Shown: one piece after another, positions 1 to 6,993 of the stretch
Layout of the letters: every line of letters starts with the position of its first letter
How positions within the stretch are numbered: the first letter of the stretch is position 1
Origin: Gammaproteobacteria bacterium
Lineage (GTDB): Bacteria; Pseudomonadota; Gammaproteobacteria; SZUA-229
Direction of reading: 5' to 3'
Assembly (NCBI GenBank): GCA_015484935.1
Contig: WFUQ01000183.1
Coordinates: forward strand, 1 to 11,111
DNA: 11,111 nt
Position numbers and translations under genes: made by a program
The notes under the pieces: generated by a model
Told to the model about the DNA's origin: nothing
Database searches by the model: none
Seen by the model: the letters and a program-made list of their open reading frames with translations, nothing else

Positions 1-1
1 T

Positions 2-604
<603 letters not shown>

Positions 605-635
605 TCCGGAAGTTTAGACAAGAGCGCACAATATA

Positions 636-1055
636 ATGAGTATGACCATGCATGTAGACATCGTGAGTGCTGAGAACGAAATTTTTTCGGGCACAGCCAT
701 CGAATGTTATGCACCAGCCGAGATGGGTGAAGTCGGTATTCACCCGCGGCACACTCCGATGATGACGACGCTGAAAGCGGGTGAGGTACGTGTCGTTTCA
801 CAGGAAGGTGAGACTCAGAGTTTCTTCGTCAGCGGTGGCGTGCTCGAAGTGCAGCCGCATGTCGTGACCATCCTCTCGGATACCGCCATGCGAGCCGCCG
901 ACCTGGACGAAGCCGCCGCGCTCGAAGCCAAGGCGAAAGCGGAAGCCGCTATGTCTGACAAGGCTTCAGAGATGGATTATGCTCGGGCACAGGCTGATCT
1001 TGCCCAGGCAGCTGCCATGGTCGAAACTATCAAGAAGATCCGCAAACGCAGTTAA
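636..1055 (+). CDS. atpC: F1Fo ATP synthase subunit epsilon
   Basis: Epsilon subunit of the F1 central stalk, which couples rotation to catalysis and can inhibit ATP hydrolysis. It has 139 residues, the usual family length (E. coli has 139). The N-terminal beta-sandwich covers about residues 1-87, with landmarks [25 protein letters not shown] and [10 protein letters not shown] two-helix C-terminal domain follows from [15 protein letters not shown] to the basic end KKIRKRS. The start is uncertain among three near-adjacent in-frame ATGs (636, 642, 648). I chose 636 because [13 protein letters not shown] aligns with E. coli MAMTYHLDVVSAE. The ribosome binding site is poor (AAGAG about 12 bases upstream), so translation may be coupled to atpD, which ends 31 bp upstream. 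It is the last atp gene here; glmU follows after 199 bp. Confidence 0.97.
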   Translation: MSMTMHVDIVSAENEIFSGTAIECYAPAEMGEVGIHPRHTPMMTTLKAGEVRVVSQEGETQSFFVSGGVLEVQPHVVTILSDTAMRAADLDEAAALEAKAKAEAAMSDKASEMDYARAQADLAQAAAMVETIKKIRKRS

Positions 1056-1254
1056 GACCGTACTGGAATGTTGATCGCATCGATGTTGATGTGGTCATGG
1101 CATTCGTTACAACTTTATACCTGCTCACGAATACACACACGTCCATGCCAACTCTGGCAATACTTGGACAATAAATATAATCCCGCTACAATCACTGTAA
1201 TATAAAAATTATCTGTGCCTGCAACGGTGCATCAATCCAGACGTCCTTATATCT
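1056..1254 (+). promoter_or_regulatory. atpC-glmU intergenic region with sigma70-like promoter for glmU
   Basis: This 199-bp gap holds two overlapping sigma70-type candidates. The first is TTGGAC at 1164-1169, a 17-bp spacer, and TACAAT at 1187-1192. The second is CTGGCA at 1154-1159, a 16-bp spacer, and a perfect TATAAT at 1176-1181. Either would give glmU an untranslated leader of about 55-70 bases. I find no GC-rich hairpin followed by a T run after atpC, so read-through from the atp operon is also possible. The only symmetric element near the atpC end is the 8-bp palindrome CATCGATG at 1078-1085. There is no convincing Shine-Dalgarno just before the glmU ATG. Confidence 0.45.
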
Positions 1255-2616
1255 ATGAAACTGAGTGTCATCATCCTCGCCGCGGGCAAAGGTTCCCGTA
1301 TGAAGAGCGACCTGCCCAAGGTCCTGCACAAGATTGCCGGGAAACCGATGGTCGAACATGTATACGACCGCAGTGTCGAGCTCGATGCGGAGTCTATCCA
1401 CGTCGTCTACGGGCACGGTGGCGAGATGCTGAAGCAAGCCTGCCAGACATTTGATGCCGACTGGGTCGAGCAGAGAGAACAGCTGGGCACTGCGCATGCG
1501 GTACAGCAGGCCAGCCCGCACATCGATGACGATAATATCGCACTCATATTGTACGGGGATGTTCCGCTGATAAAGACCGATACCCTGAATGCGCTGGTGA
1601 ACAGTGTCAGCGGCGATGATATCGCGCTGTTGACTGTCGATCTCGAAGACCCGACAGGATATGGCCGCATCGTCCGTGACACTAATGATGCTGTCACGGC
1701 GATCGTCGAACACAAGGATGCCGATGACTCACAGAAGAAGATAAAAGAGGTCAATACCGGCATCCTGGCGGTACGTGCTGCTTACCTGAATGCCTGTCTG
1801 CAACGCATCGGCAATGATAATGCACAGGGTGAATACTATCTGACCGACCTGATCGAGATAGCGGTCAATGATGGTAACAAGATAGTGACAGCCCAGCCGA
1901 CTGATGAGAGCGAAGTCGAAGGTGTCAACGACAGGATACAGCTGGCGAAGCTGGAGCGTATCAGACAGATAGAGCTGGCACATGCGATTATGGCGGATGG
2001 TGCCATGATCGCCGATCCGGCGAGGATCGATATACGTGGTGAACTTAGTGTCGGTAATGAAGCGTTCATCGACATCAACTGCGTGTTCGAGGGTGAAGTC
2101 AATATCGGTACGGGTGCACGCATCGGTGCAGGCTGTGTCATCAGTAACAGCACCATCGCCTGTGACAGCGTCATCAAACCGCATTCCATCATCGAGGATG
2201 CAATCGTCGACAAAAATGTCGAGGTGGGACCGTTCGCACGTATACGTCCTGGCACCCATCTGTATGAGGGCAGCAAGGTAGGCAATTTTGTCGAGATGAA
2301 GAATACCGAGTTGGGCGCAGGTTCAAAAGCCAGCCATCTCTCCTATCTCGGCGATAGTGAGATAGGTAAAGATGTGAATATCGGTGCAGGTACCATCACC
2401 TGTAACTACGACGGTGTGAACAAACACAGGACCATCATCAAGGATGGCGCGTTTATCGGGTCGGATACCCAGCTTGTGGCACCGGTAACGGTGGGTGAAA
2501 ATGCAACAGTCGGTGCGGGTTCAACTATAACCAAAGATACCGATGATCATGCCCTCACATTGAGCAGAAGTGCGCAGAAAGTCGTTAAGGGCTGGGAGCG
2601 TCCCAAAAAAGGCTGA
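1255..2616 (+). CDS. glmU: Bifunctional N-acetylglucosamine-1-phosphate uridyltransferase / glucosamine-1-phosphate acetyltransferase
   Basis: Makes UDP-GlcNAc, the precursor of peptidoglycan and lipid A, in two cytoplasmic steps. The C-terminal domain acetylates GlcN-1-P with acetyl-CoA; the N-terminal domain transfers UMP from UTP and releases PPi. It has 453 residues (E. coli 456). The N-terminal nucleotidyltransferase signature LAAGKGSRMKSDLPK is at residues 8-22, and metal ligand D102 sits in LYGDVPL. The left-handed beta-helix with hexapeptide repeats starts near residue 250. Acetyltransferase landmarks are GPFARIRPG, the catalytic His at 361 in HLSYLGD, and N384-Y385 in NYDG. Both active sites look complete. 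The ATG is the only sensible start, although no good ribosome binding site precedes it. The position after atpC is conserved in many gammaproteobacteria; glmS is not downstream here. Its last codons overlap a terminator-like hairpin for the convergent small gene. Confidence 0.97.
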   Translation: MKLSVIILAAGKGSRMKSDLPKVLHKIAGKPMVEHVYDRSVELDAESIHVVYGHGGEMLKQACQTFDADWVEQREQLGTAHAVQQASPHIDDDNIALILYGDVPLIKTDTLNALVNSVSGDDIALLTVDLEDPTGYGRIVRDTNDAVTAIVEHKDADDSQKKIKEVNTGILAVRAAYLNACLQRIGNDNAQGEYYLTDLIEIAVNDGNKIVTAQPTDESEVEGVNDRIQLAKLERIRQIELAHAIMADGAMIADPARIDIRGELSVGNEAFIDINCVFEGEVNIGTGARIGAGCVISNSTIACDSVIKPHSIIEDAIVDKNVEVGPFARIRPGTHLYEGSKVGNFVEMKNTELGAGSKASHLSYLGDSEIGKDVNIGAGTITCNYDGVNKHRTIIKDGAFIGSDTQLVAPVTVGENATVGAGSTITKDTDDHALTLSRSAQKVVKGWERPKKG

Positions 2617-2625
2617 AGGCTCAGC
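2605..2625 (-). terminator. Short intrinsic terminator for the small minus-strand gene, embedded in the 3' end of glmU
   Basis: Read on the minus strand this is GCTGA, a GCCT loop, then TCAGC (a perfect 5-bp stem at 2612-2625), followed by C and six T residues (2605-2610). The stem contains the stop codons of both convergent genes, and the T run is the antisense of the glmU Pro-Lys-Lys codons. The stem is short, so strength is uncertain. On the + strand no T run follows, so it would not stop glmU transcripts. Confidence 0.45.
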
Positions 2626-2770
2626 TGTCAGGATAGGTGGTCATCCACACGACCATAAAAATAATAAAGATGATAAAGAGGATGCTACCAGTGACCAGAT
2701 CGCTGGGCGCTTTCCCGGTTTCAGCAGGAGGCGGTGTAGCAGGTTTTTTCTGATCAGTATCGTGACGCAT
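2621..2770 (-). CDS. Small single-span membrane protein, 49 aa, function unknown
   Basis: I do not recognise this protein. A 49-codon frame starts at ATG 2770 and is preceded by a near-ideal Shine-Dalgarno (TGAGGAGCGACG, with AGGAG five bases before the ATG), which is the main reason to believe it. The N-terminal half is hydrophilic and proline-rich (QKKPATPPPAETGKAPSD, residues 7-24). A strongly hydrophobic stretch at about residues 26-43 (SILFIIFIIFMVVW core) would form one transmembrane helix, followed by a short polar tail ending YPDS. No signal-peptidase site is apparent, so it is probably an integral inner-membrane microprotein. A TATGAT hexamer lies 25 bases upstream of the start codon (2795-2800) as a possible -10, without a good -35. 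Its stop is 4 bp from the glmU stop, and a terminator-like hairpin follows. Accessory subunits of membrane complexes are often of this type, but nothing here identifies a partner. Confidence 0.72.
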   Translation of the reverse strand: MRHDTDQKKPATPPPAETGKAPSDLVTGSILFIIFIIFMVVWMTTYPDS

Positions 2771-3047
2771 CGTCGCTCCTCAAAAATTTTGCTAATCATA
2801 GCGAAATTCGGCCGATAAATCCGTGTTCAACTACTGGCCATTCTGGTTAAAAGCGGAAAAATACACGCTGTTTTAGCCTGTAATAGCGCACTAATATGGT
2901 GCAAATAAATTCTCTTAATAATTATAACTTATTGTTTTTACTTGATATATTTTGATATTTTGGTGAGTATTAATCAATACTAATTAGATATTTTGTCTAC
3001 GCCTCTTTAAAATAGCCGCCCTCGATTCCAGAGTGAAGGAAGCAGCA
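2771..3047. promoter_or_regulatory. Divergent AT-rich control region between the microprotein gene and the PPi-PEPCK-like gene
   Basis: This 277-bp stretch has no credible gene and becomes very AT-rich between about 2900 and 3015. It contains a 17-bp near-palindrome at 2887-2903, three copies of ATATTTTG (2947-2954, 2955-2962, 2988-2995), and the inverted repeat AGTATT-AATC-AATACT at 2966-2981. The best sigma70-like promoter for the rightward gene is TAGATA at 2985-2990, a 17-bp spacer, and TAAAAT at 3008-3013; it partly overlaps the third ATATTTTG copy. The layout suggests that the two divergent genes may be controlled from one region. Confidence 0.4.
2887..2903. promoter_or_regulatory. 17-bp near-palindromic operator candidate (NtrC-box-like)
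   Basis: The sequence CGCACTAATATGGTGCA has arms GCACTA and TGGTGC around a 3-base centre, with five of six arm positions pairing. It resembles the textbook enterobacterial NtrC box, TGCACCA-N3-TGGTGCA. It lies about 117 bp upstream of the microprotein start and about 145 bp upstream of the large gene, a typical enhancer distance. Against an NtrC role, I find no GG-N10-GC sigma54 promoter in either direction. The regulator is therefore unassigned. Confidence 0.3.
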
Positions 3048-3050
3048 TTG
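3036..3050 (+). promoter_or_regulatory. Shine-Dalgarno that selects a TTG start
   Basis: AAGGAAG at 3036-3042 is followed by CAGCA and an in-frame TTG at 3048. The other in-frame starts fit worse. GTG 3033 has no upstream ribosome binding site, and it overlaps the region just before the AAGGAAG itself. ATG 3060 is 17 bases downstream of the motif, and ATG 3066 is further still. The spacing therefore favours TTG, a weak start that would keep translation low. Confidence 0.5.
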
Positions 3051-6000
3051 GCTACCGTTATGAATATGCAAACCAAGTACACCCTGCCGGAAAGACGGGC
3101 AGTAGATAAACGCCAGACCATATTACAGAACATCTGCTTGCAGCTCGCAGCATTGGGTCATAAATGCCAGCTCAGTACCGATAGAAGTTATCTGTCAGTC
3201 GCGGAAAGCTTGCTGAAAAATTACTCCGAACACCGTCGTCTGCTGGCTGATTACCGTTGTCCTGCTGACCAACGTATCCAGGATTTTCTCAATGATTATC
3301 TGAAGCGCAATGGTGTCGATGAAGAGATCAAATTACCGGGCGAGACGTTTACGCTGAACGAGGCCGGTCTGGCACGTGAGTTGTCATTACCCTTGATCGA
3401 TGACAAGCATCAGTCTGAACTGCTGGAGTCTTATCGGGTAAAACAGGGCGTTTTGCATAATCCAAAAAATGACCGTCGCACCACCTCCGGTGTATTCCAT
3501 ATCGTGGAAGGTGGCTTGCCTGTCCCGGCAGACAAGAAAGCGGTACCGGTAGATGTTTACGCACACTTGCTACAGATCGCGCTGGATCCCCCTGTCAAAT
3601 CCCTGAGTCTGCCGATCGCCAGCGGCTTGCCGAAACCGATCGATCTGTGGGTGTCACTGTTACTACGCCCTATAGTACGTCCCGAAGTAGAAGATGTGTT
3701 GTCCGAGAAGACCATGGAGACGCGCATGTTTGCCCCCGGTAGTCTGGTCGCCAATCTCGATTTTGTAGAGACCATATTCGGTAACGGAGGTGACCCCTTC
3801 CTGCCGGAGAACGATGTGGCTCTGGATCCTGAGCACTGGACCGGTACCACCGGTTGTATCATCCTGGCACCGCATCTGACCAAGCTGAAGAAGAAGATGC
3901 TGGGTCTGCCGCATTATGATGATGCCACCGAGCGTCAGCGTAACGATGGTATGTGCTGGCAGCAGGAAGATGAACTCTATAACGACGGTCAGGCATTCAA
4001 GGTCGTCTGCCGTGACATGAACGGCGTCATCGTCACCATCATCGCGGATAATTATTTCGGTTACAGCAAGAAAGAAGTGAAGTCGCAGATCAGTTACTCG
4101 GCGAATCTGTCGGGCGGCACAGAGGAAGAACATGCGGGTGGTGCTATCGCGTTTCCGCGTTTCAATCTGGGTGAGACCTATGTTCCGCAGATCGATGAGA
4201 GCATGGGTGAAGTTACGTTCACGCGATTATGCGAGCAGCTCAAAGGCGATATCGAAATCCGCGAGGAAGGCTACGCAGTCGATCTGCGTTATCACGACAT
4301 CATCTTTATTCCGGAAAATGCCTACATCGATATGCAGGCGCAACGCATCAGCTGGAGCAGGGACGGAGAACATCAGGAGATAAAACTGCTGGCATCGAAC
4401 ACCTATGTGTATCCCAGCGGATTCATGGTCAACATGCAGAAGCATCCGCATGCGCCGAGCTGGCGTCTGATCGGAACGCTGGGCGAAGGTACGTTCTGTC
4501 ACAAGCCCAGCACGGTCTCCGGCGGCGGCAAGTCCGAGATATCCAAATCGATCCAGGATGCCATCATCTCCGGTCCGGTCTATATCGGTAACATCGAAGC
4601 CGACTTCAAACAGGTCGATGCGATCTTCAATCACGATTACCAGAACCGGTTCCGTGACAGCAGCATCAGAGATGACCGCGCCCTGCTGAGTGCCGACCGC
4701 AGTCTGGGCTCAGTGATCAAACTGTTGACGCCATCGGTGACAGACTATACCGATGAGTACAACGCCTGGCTGGAATCGATACCGCAGTATATCCTCGCGC
4801 TGGTATTCCTGATCAAACGTTTTTATAAACAGTCATGGGGCAGCAACTGGTGCAAGCACTTCTCTGTCGATGAGGTGAATGGTAATCCGGCGCATGAACT
4901 GAAATACAAGGGGCGCAAGCTGGTCACCAGTTACCTGCGAGTCGGCACACACAGTGATGGTCAATGGCGTATCTACAAGCTGCGCCAGGACTTTGTCGCC
5001 GCCACCAAGATCCAGACCGAAGATGACATCACCGCCTCCACCGTCGTACCGACGCGTTATCTTACAGGCAAGATCAACCCGCAGATTCAGGAAGAGAGTG
5101 TCAAACTGGTCACCAATTGCGAGAGCCGCCTGTTCCAGAGACCGGATGATGCTGTCATCCGAGGCTTCGATACCCAGACTGAATATGATATGGCTGAAGA
5201 TGGAAACTTCATATCCAACTTCGAACCGTTAACCACCGAGGACGCGGTCGCATTGGTCGAAGACAGTATGAGTCTGCAGGAGTATTCCGAGCCCATGCGT
5301 AACTTCATCCGCAGTGCGGCTGAACAGGAGCCCGGTGAATACTTCGTCGCTTCGTCACACCCGAGGATCGTCAACGGCAAGCCCAGTGCCAATATGCGTT
5401 ATCTGCAGAAGCGTCCTGATCTGGCCGATCCGAAACCCTTGTATCTGGCGAATCTGGGTACACGTCTGGCACGTGGTCTGTCTTCGCAGGACCCGGTGTA
5501 CCACCCGGTGAATGCAGTGTTACAGGGCCGGCGAAATAATCCGCTGGACAAGAAAGCCGGTATCCGGCCATTGGCTGTCTACAATCCTATCCATTATCAG
5601 GAGTTACCGGAACTGTTCATGGATCTGATCTGTAGTCTGACTGGTAAATCACCATCGACTACCGGTGCGGGCTCTGAAGGTGCATTGACCAAGGGCCCAT
5701 TCAATGCCCTCTCGACCACAGCCGACCTGAATAATGCGCTGGTATCTTTCATCCTGTGTGGTCATCATGGTTTCTCCTCCGCCGCGGGTTACATCGGTGC
5801 GCGTCGCCGGGTAGACCATGACATCAGTATGCTGATCCCCGAGATATGGTGTCGCCTGTCTGTGAAAGAACGCGATCCGGAATATCTGATCGAAAAAGGC
5901 TACCTGGAGAAACTGGAAGATTTTGATTACGAAGGTGAGACCATCAAGGCAAGTCGGCTCGGTTATCGCGTCACAGAAAGTTTTGTGCATACCTATTTCG

Positions 6001-6509
6001 GTAAAGTGTTCGATAGCCCGACTATCGTGTTCGATGAAGCGATGCTGAAACCGGAGACACAGGATATGTTTGCCTATGTCGACGGTATCAATAACATCTG
6101 CGAAGCACATCAGCGTGTCGCGCAGGCTTATCTCGATGACGGTTCGATAGATGATGCCTGCCCGCCTCTGAAAGCGATCCTCTATATCATGGCTACGGGT
6201 GAATACGAGGGCAAGACCATCGACGATAAATCGATACGCCGTATGTTCGATCGTGATTATCTGCTGGAGAGCGACTGGTATGCTGAACGTCTCAAGATCC
6301 AGCAGCAGCGTGATGCAACACAATGGCAGATGAATACCGAGTACATCGGTAGCAAGCTGGATGAGCTACACGATGATGATGAAGAATCCATCGAGCATTT
6401 CCAGCAACTACAGGCTCACGCCAAAGCGGTCCTGGAAGAAGTGAATAGCGAGCGCTATCTGGAAAGCCTGAAAGGGTTTCTCGGAGCAGACTGGGTACAT
6501 AAAGCCTAG
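3048..6509 (+). CDS. Probable PPi-type phosphoenolpyruvate carboxykinase (very large, about 1153 aa)
   Basis: If the assignment is right, it reversibly converts oxaloacetate plus PPi to PEP, CO2 and Pi in the cytoplasm, linking the TCA pool and glycolysis without ATP or GTP. I recognise it from memory by its unusual length (the Entamoeba and Propionibacterium enzymes are about 1,100-1,150 aa) and its motif set. Numbering from TTG 3048: NYFGYSKKEVKSQISYSANL from residue 335; EEEHAGGA soon after; a P-loop-like SGGGKSEISKS at about 491-501; SSHPRIVNGKPSANMRYLQ from about 769; TGKSPSTTGAGSEGALTKG from 865. There is no signal peptide or membrane span. The frame is open from GTG 3033, but AAGGAAG (3036-3042) lies five bases before TTG 3048, so I chose TTG; ATG 3060 is the conservative alternative. 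It is stand-alone, with a weak promoter upstream and a strong terminator downstream. The alternative label is a conserved hypothetical protein. Confidence 0.65.
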   Translation: MATVMNMQTKYTLPERRAVDKRQTILQNICLQLAALGHKCQLSTDRSYLSVAESLLKNYSEHRRLLADYRCPADQRIQDFLNDYLKRNGVDEEIKLPGETFTLNEAGLARELSLPLIDDKHQSELLESYRVKQGVLHNPKNDRRTTSGVFHIVEGGLPVPADKKAVPVDVYAHLLQIALDPPVKSLSLPIASGLPKPIDLWVSLLLRPIVRPEVEDVLSEKTMETRMFAPGSLVANLDFVETIFGNGGDPFLPENDVALDPEHWTGTTGCIILAPHLTKLKKKMLGLPHYDDATERQRNDGMCWQQEDELYNDGQAFKVVCRDMNGVIVTIIADNYFGYSKKEVKSQISYSANLSGGTEEEHAGGAIAFPRFNLGETYVPQIDESMGEVTFTRLCEQLKGDIEIREEGYAVDLRYHDIIFIPENAYIDMQAQRISWSRDGEHQEIKLLASNTYVYPSGFMVNMQKHPHAPSWRLIGTLGEGTFCHKPSTVSGGGKSEISKSIQDAIISGPVYIGNIEADFKQVDAIFNHDYQNRFRDSSIRDDRALLSADRSLGSVIKLLTPSVTDYTDEYNAWLESIPQYILALVFLIKRFYKQSWGSNWCKHFSVDEVNGNPAHELKYKGRKLVTSYLRVGTHSDGQWRIYKLRQDFVAATKIQTEDDITASTVVPTRYLTGKINPQIQEESVKLVTNCESRLFQRPDDAVIRGFDTQTEYDMAEDGNFISNFEPLTTEDAVALVEDSMSLQEYSEPMRNFIRSAAEQEPGEYFVASSHPRIVNGKPSANMRYLQKRPDLADPKPLYLANLGTRLARGLSSQDPVYHPVNAVLQGRRNNPLDKKAGIRPLAVYNPIHYQELPELFMDLICSLTGKSPSTTGAGSEGALTKGPFNALSTTADLNNALVSFILCGHHGFSSAAGYIGARRRVDHDISMLIPEIWCRLSVKERDPEYLIEKGYLEKLEDFDYEGETIKASRLGYRVTESFVHTYFGKVFDSPTIVFDEAMLKPETQDMFAYVDGINNICEAHQRVAQAYLDDGSIDDACPPLKAILYIMATGEYEGKTIDDKSIRRMFDRDYLLESDWYAERLKIQQQRDATQWQMNTEYIGSKLDELHDDDEESIEHFQQLQAHAKAVLEEVNSERYLESLKGFLGADWVHKA

Positions 6510-6537
6510 TCAGTTCGACAGCGTCTGCTACGAGAAT

Positions 6538-6569
6538 AAAAAACACCCGCAGAAGCGGGTGTTTTTTTT
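6538..6569. terminator. Strong bidirectional intrinsic terminator
   Basis: A perfect stem AAAAAACACCCGC / GCGGGTGTTTTTT (6538-6550 with 6555-6567) closes on an AGAA loop. The GC-rich core is seven or eight pairs. T runs follow in both directions: eight T on the + strand (6562-6569) and six on the minus strand. It lies 28 bp after the large + strand gene and 45 bp after the last minus-strand gene, so it should end both convergent transcripts. Confidence 0.93.
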
Positions 6570-6614
6570 GGCTGCCATATTAAAAACAGCCGTTATCGTC
6601 TGATGATGTGAGGC

Positions 6615-6950
6615 TTAGCTGCAACCTTTAGGGCGCGGCAGACCGGCTATCTTGTTCGCGCATTTGATCAGACCGGTCGGGAACAGAGAATAGATATATT
6701 TCTGATCACTTCTGTCCTTACCGTATTTTTTCTTCATGATTTTGGAGAATGCGCGTGGTTCACATACAGCGCCATTATCGGTGAAGTATTCACGCGCTTC
6801 GTTGATGATGTCCCAGTGTTCCTGGGTAAGCTCGTCAATCTTTTCATTCTTGGCGATCTCGACGGCGAGCTCTTCACTCCATTCGTCCAGATTCTCCAGC
6901 CAGCCAGCTTCACTCAACTGGATAATTTTGCCATTTACTTCTGCTTGCAT
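6615..6950 (-). CDS. DsrC/TusE family sulfur-relay protein with atypical C-terminal cysteine spacing
   Basis: Small cytoplasmic sulfur carrier family. TusE passes persulfide sulfur from TusBCD to MnmA for tRNA 2-thiouridine, and DsrC carries sulfur for dissimilatory sulfite reductase. It has 111 residues (E. coli TusE 109). The family helical core includes WSEELAVEIA (residues 24-33), LTQEHWDII (41-49), YIYSLFPTG (85-93) and the swinging C-terminal arm KIAGLPRPKGC (100-110). The penultimate Cys110 is the essential persulfide-carrying residue. True DsrC has a second Cys 11 residues earlier; here that position is Asn99, but Cys97 lies 13 residues before Cys110. TusE has Thr at the equivalent of 99 and no such Cys. 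So it is neither a standard TusE nor a standard DsrC. The start ATG 6950 has AGAGGA closely upstream. It follows the DJ-1 gene by 43 bp, and no tusBCD or dsr genes are in view. Confidence 0.88.
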   Translation of the reverse strand: MQAEVNGKIIQLSEAGWLENLDEWSEELAVEIAKNEKIDELTQEHWDIINEAREYFTDNGAVCEPRAFSKIMKKKYGKDRSDQKYIYSLFPTGLIKCANKIAGLPRPKGCS

Positions 6951-6993
6951 GTTTCCTCTTGTCCACGTTGGGACGGTTAATTCGGTATAAAAT

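Noticed and set aside
1729..2259. 176-codon minus-strand frame opposite glmU
   Set aside because: The Asp/Thr/Ile-rich repetitive translation mirrors the hexapeptide repeats of the GlmU beta-helix on the other strand, so it is a shadow.
2570..2818. 82-codon + strand frame running past the end of glmU
   Set aside because: It starts inside glmU in another frame and crosses the minus-strand microprotein gene; there is no ribosome binding site and the tail is basic, unstructured sequence.
2771..3047. Sigma54 promoter for the NtrC-like box
   Set aside because: Scanning both strands by eye found no GG-N10-GC arrangement; the closest has a 9-base spacing (GGCCGAATTTCGC on the minus strand).
5649..6323. 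224-codon open frame on the minus strand inside the PPi-PEPCK-like gene
   Set aside because: Its composition is histidine-, arginine- and isoleucine-rich as expected for antisense of coding DNA; it has no family motif and no ribosome binding site supporting a start.
6570..6592. GGCTG ... CAGCC inverted repeat next to the bidirectional terminator
   Set aside because: The arms are five bases with a long AT-rich loop and no T run on the correct side; the neighbouring hairpin explains termination.
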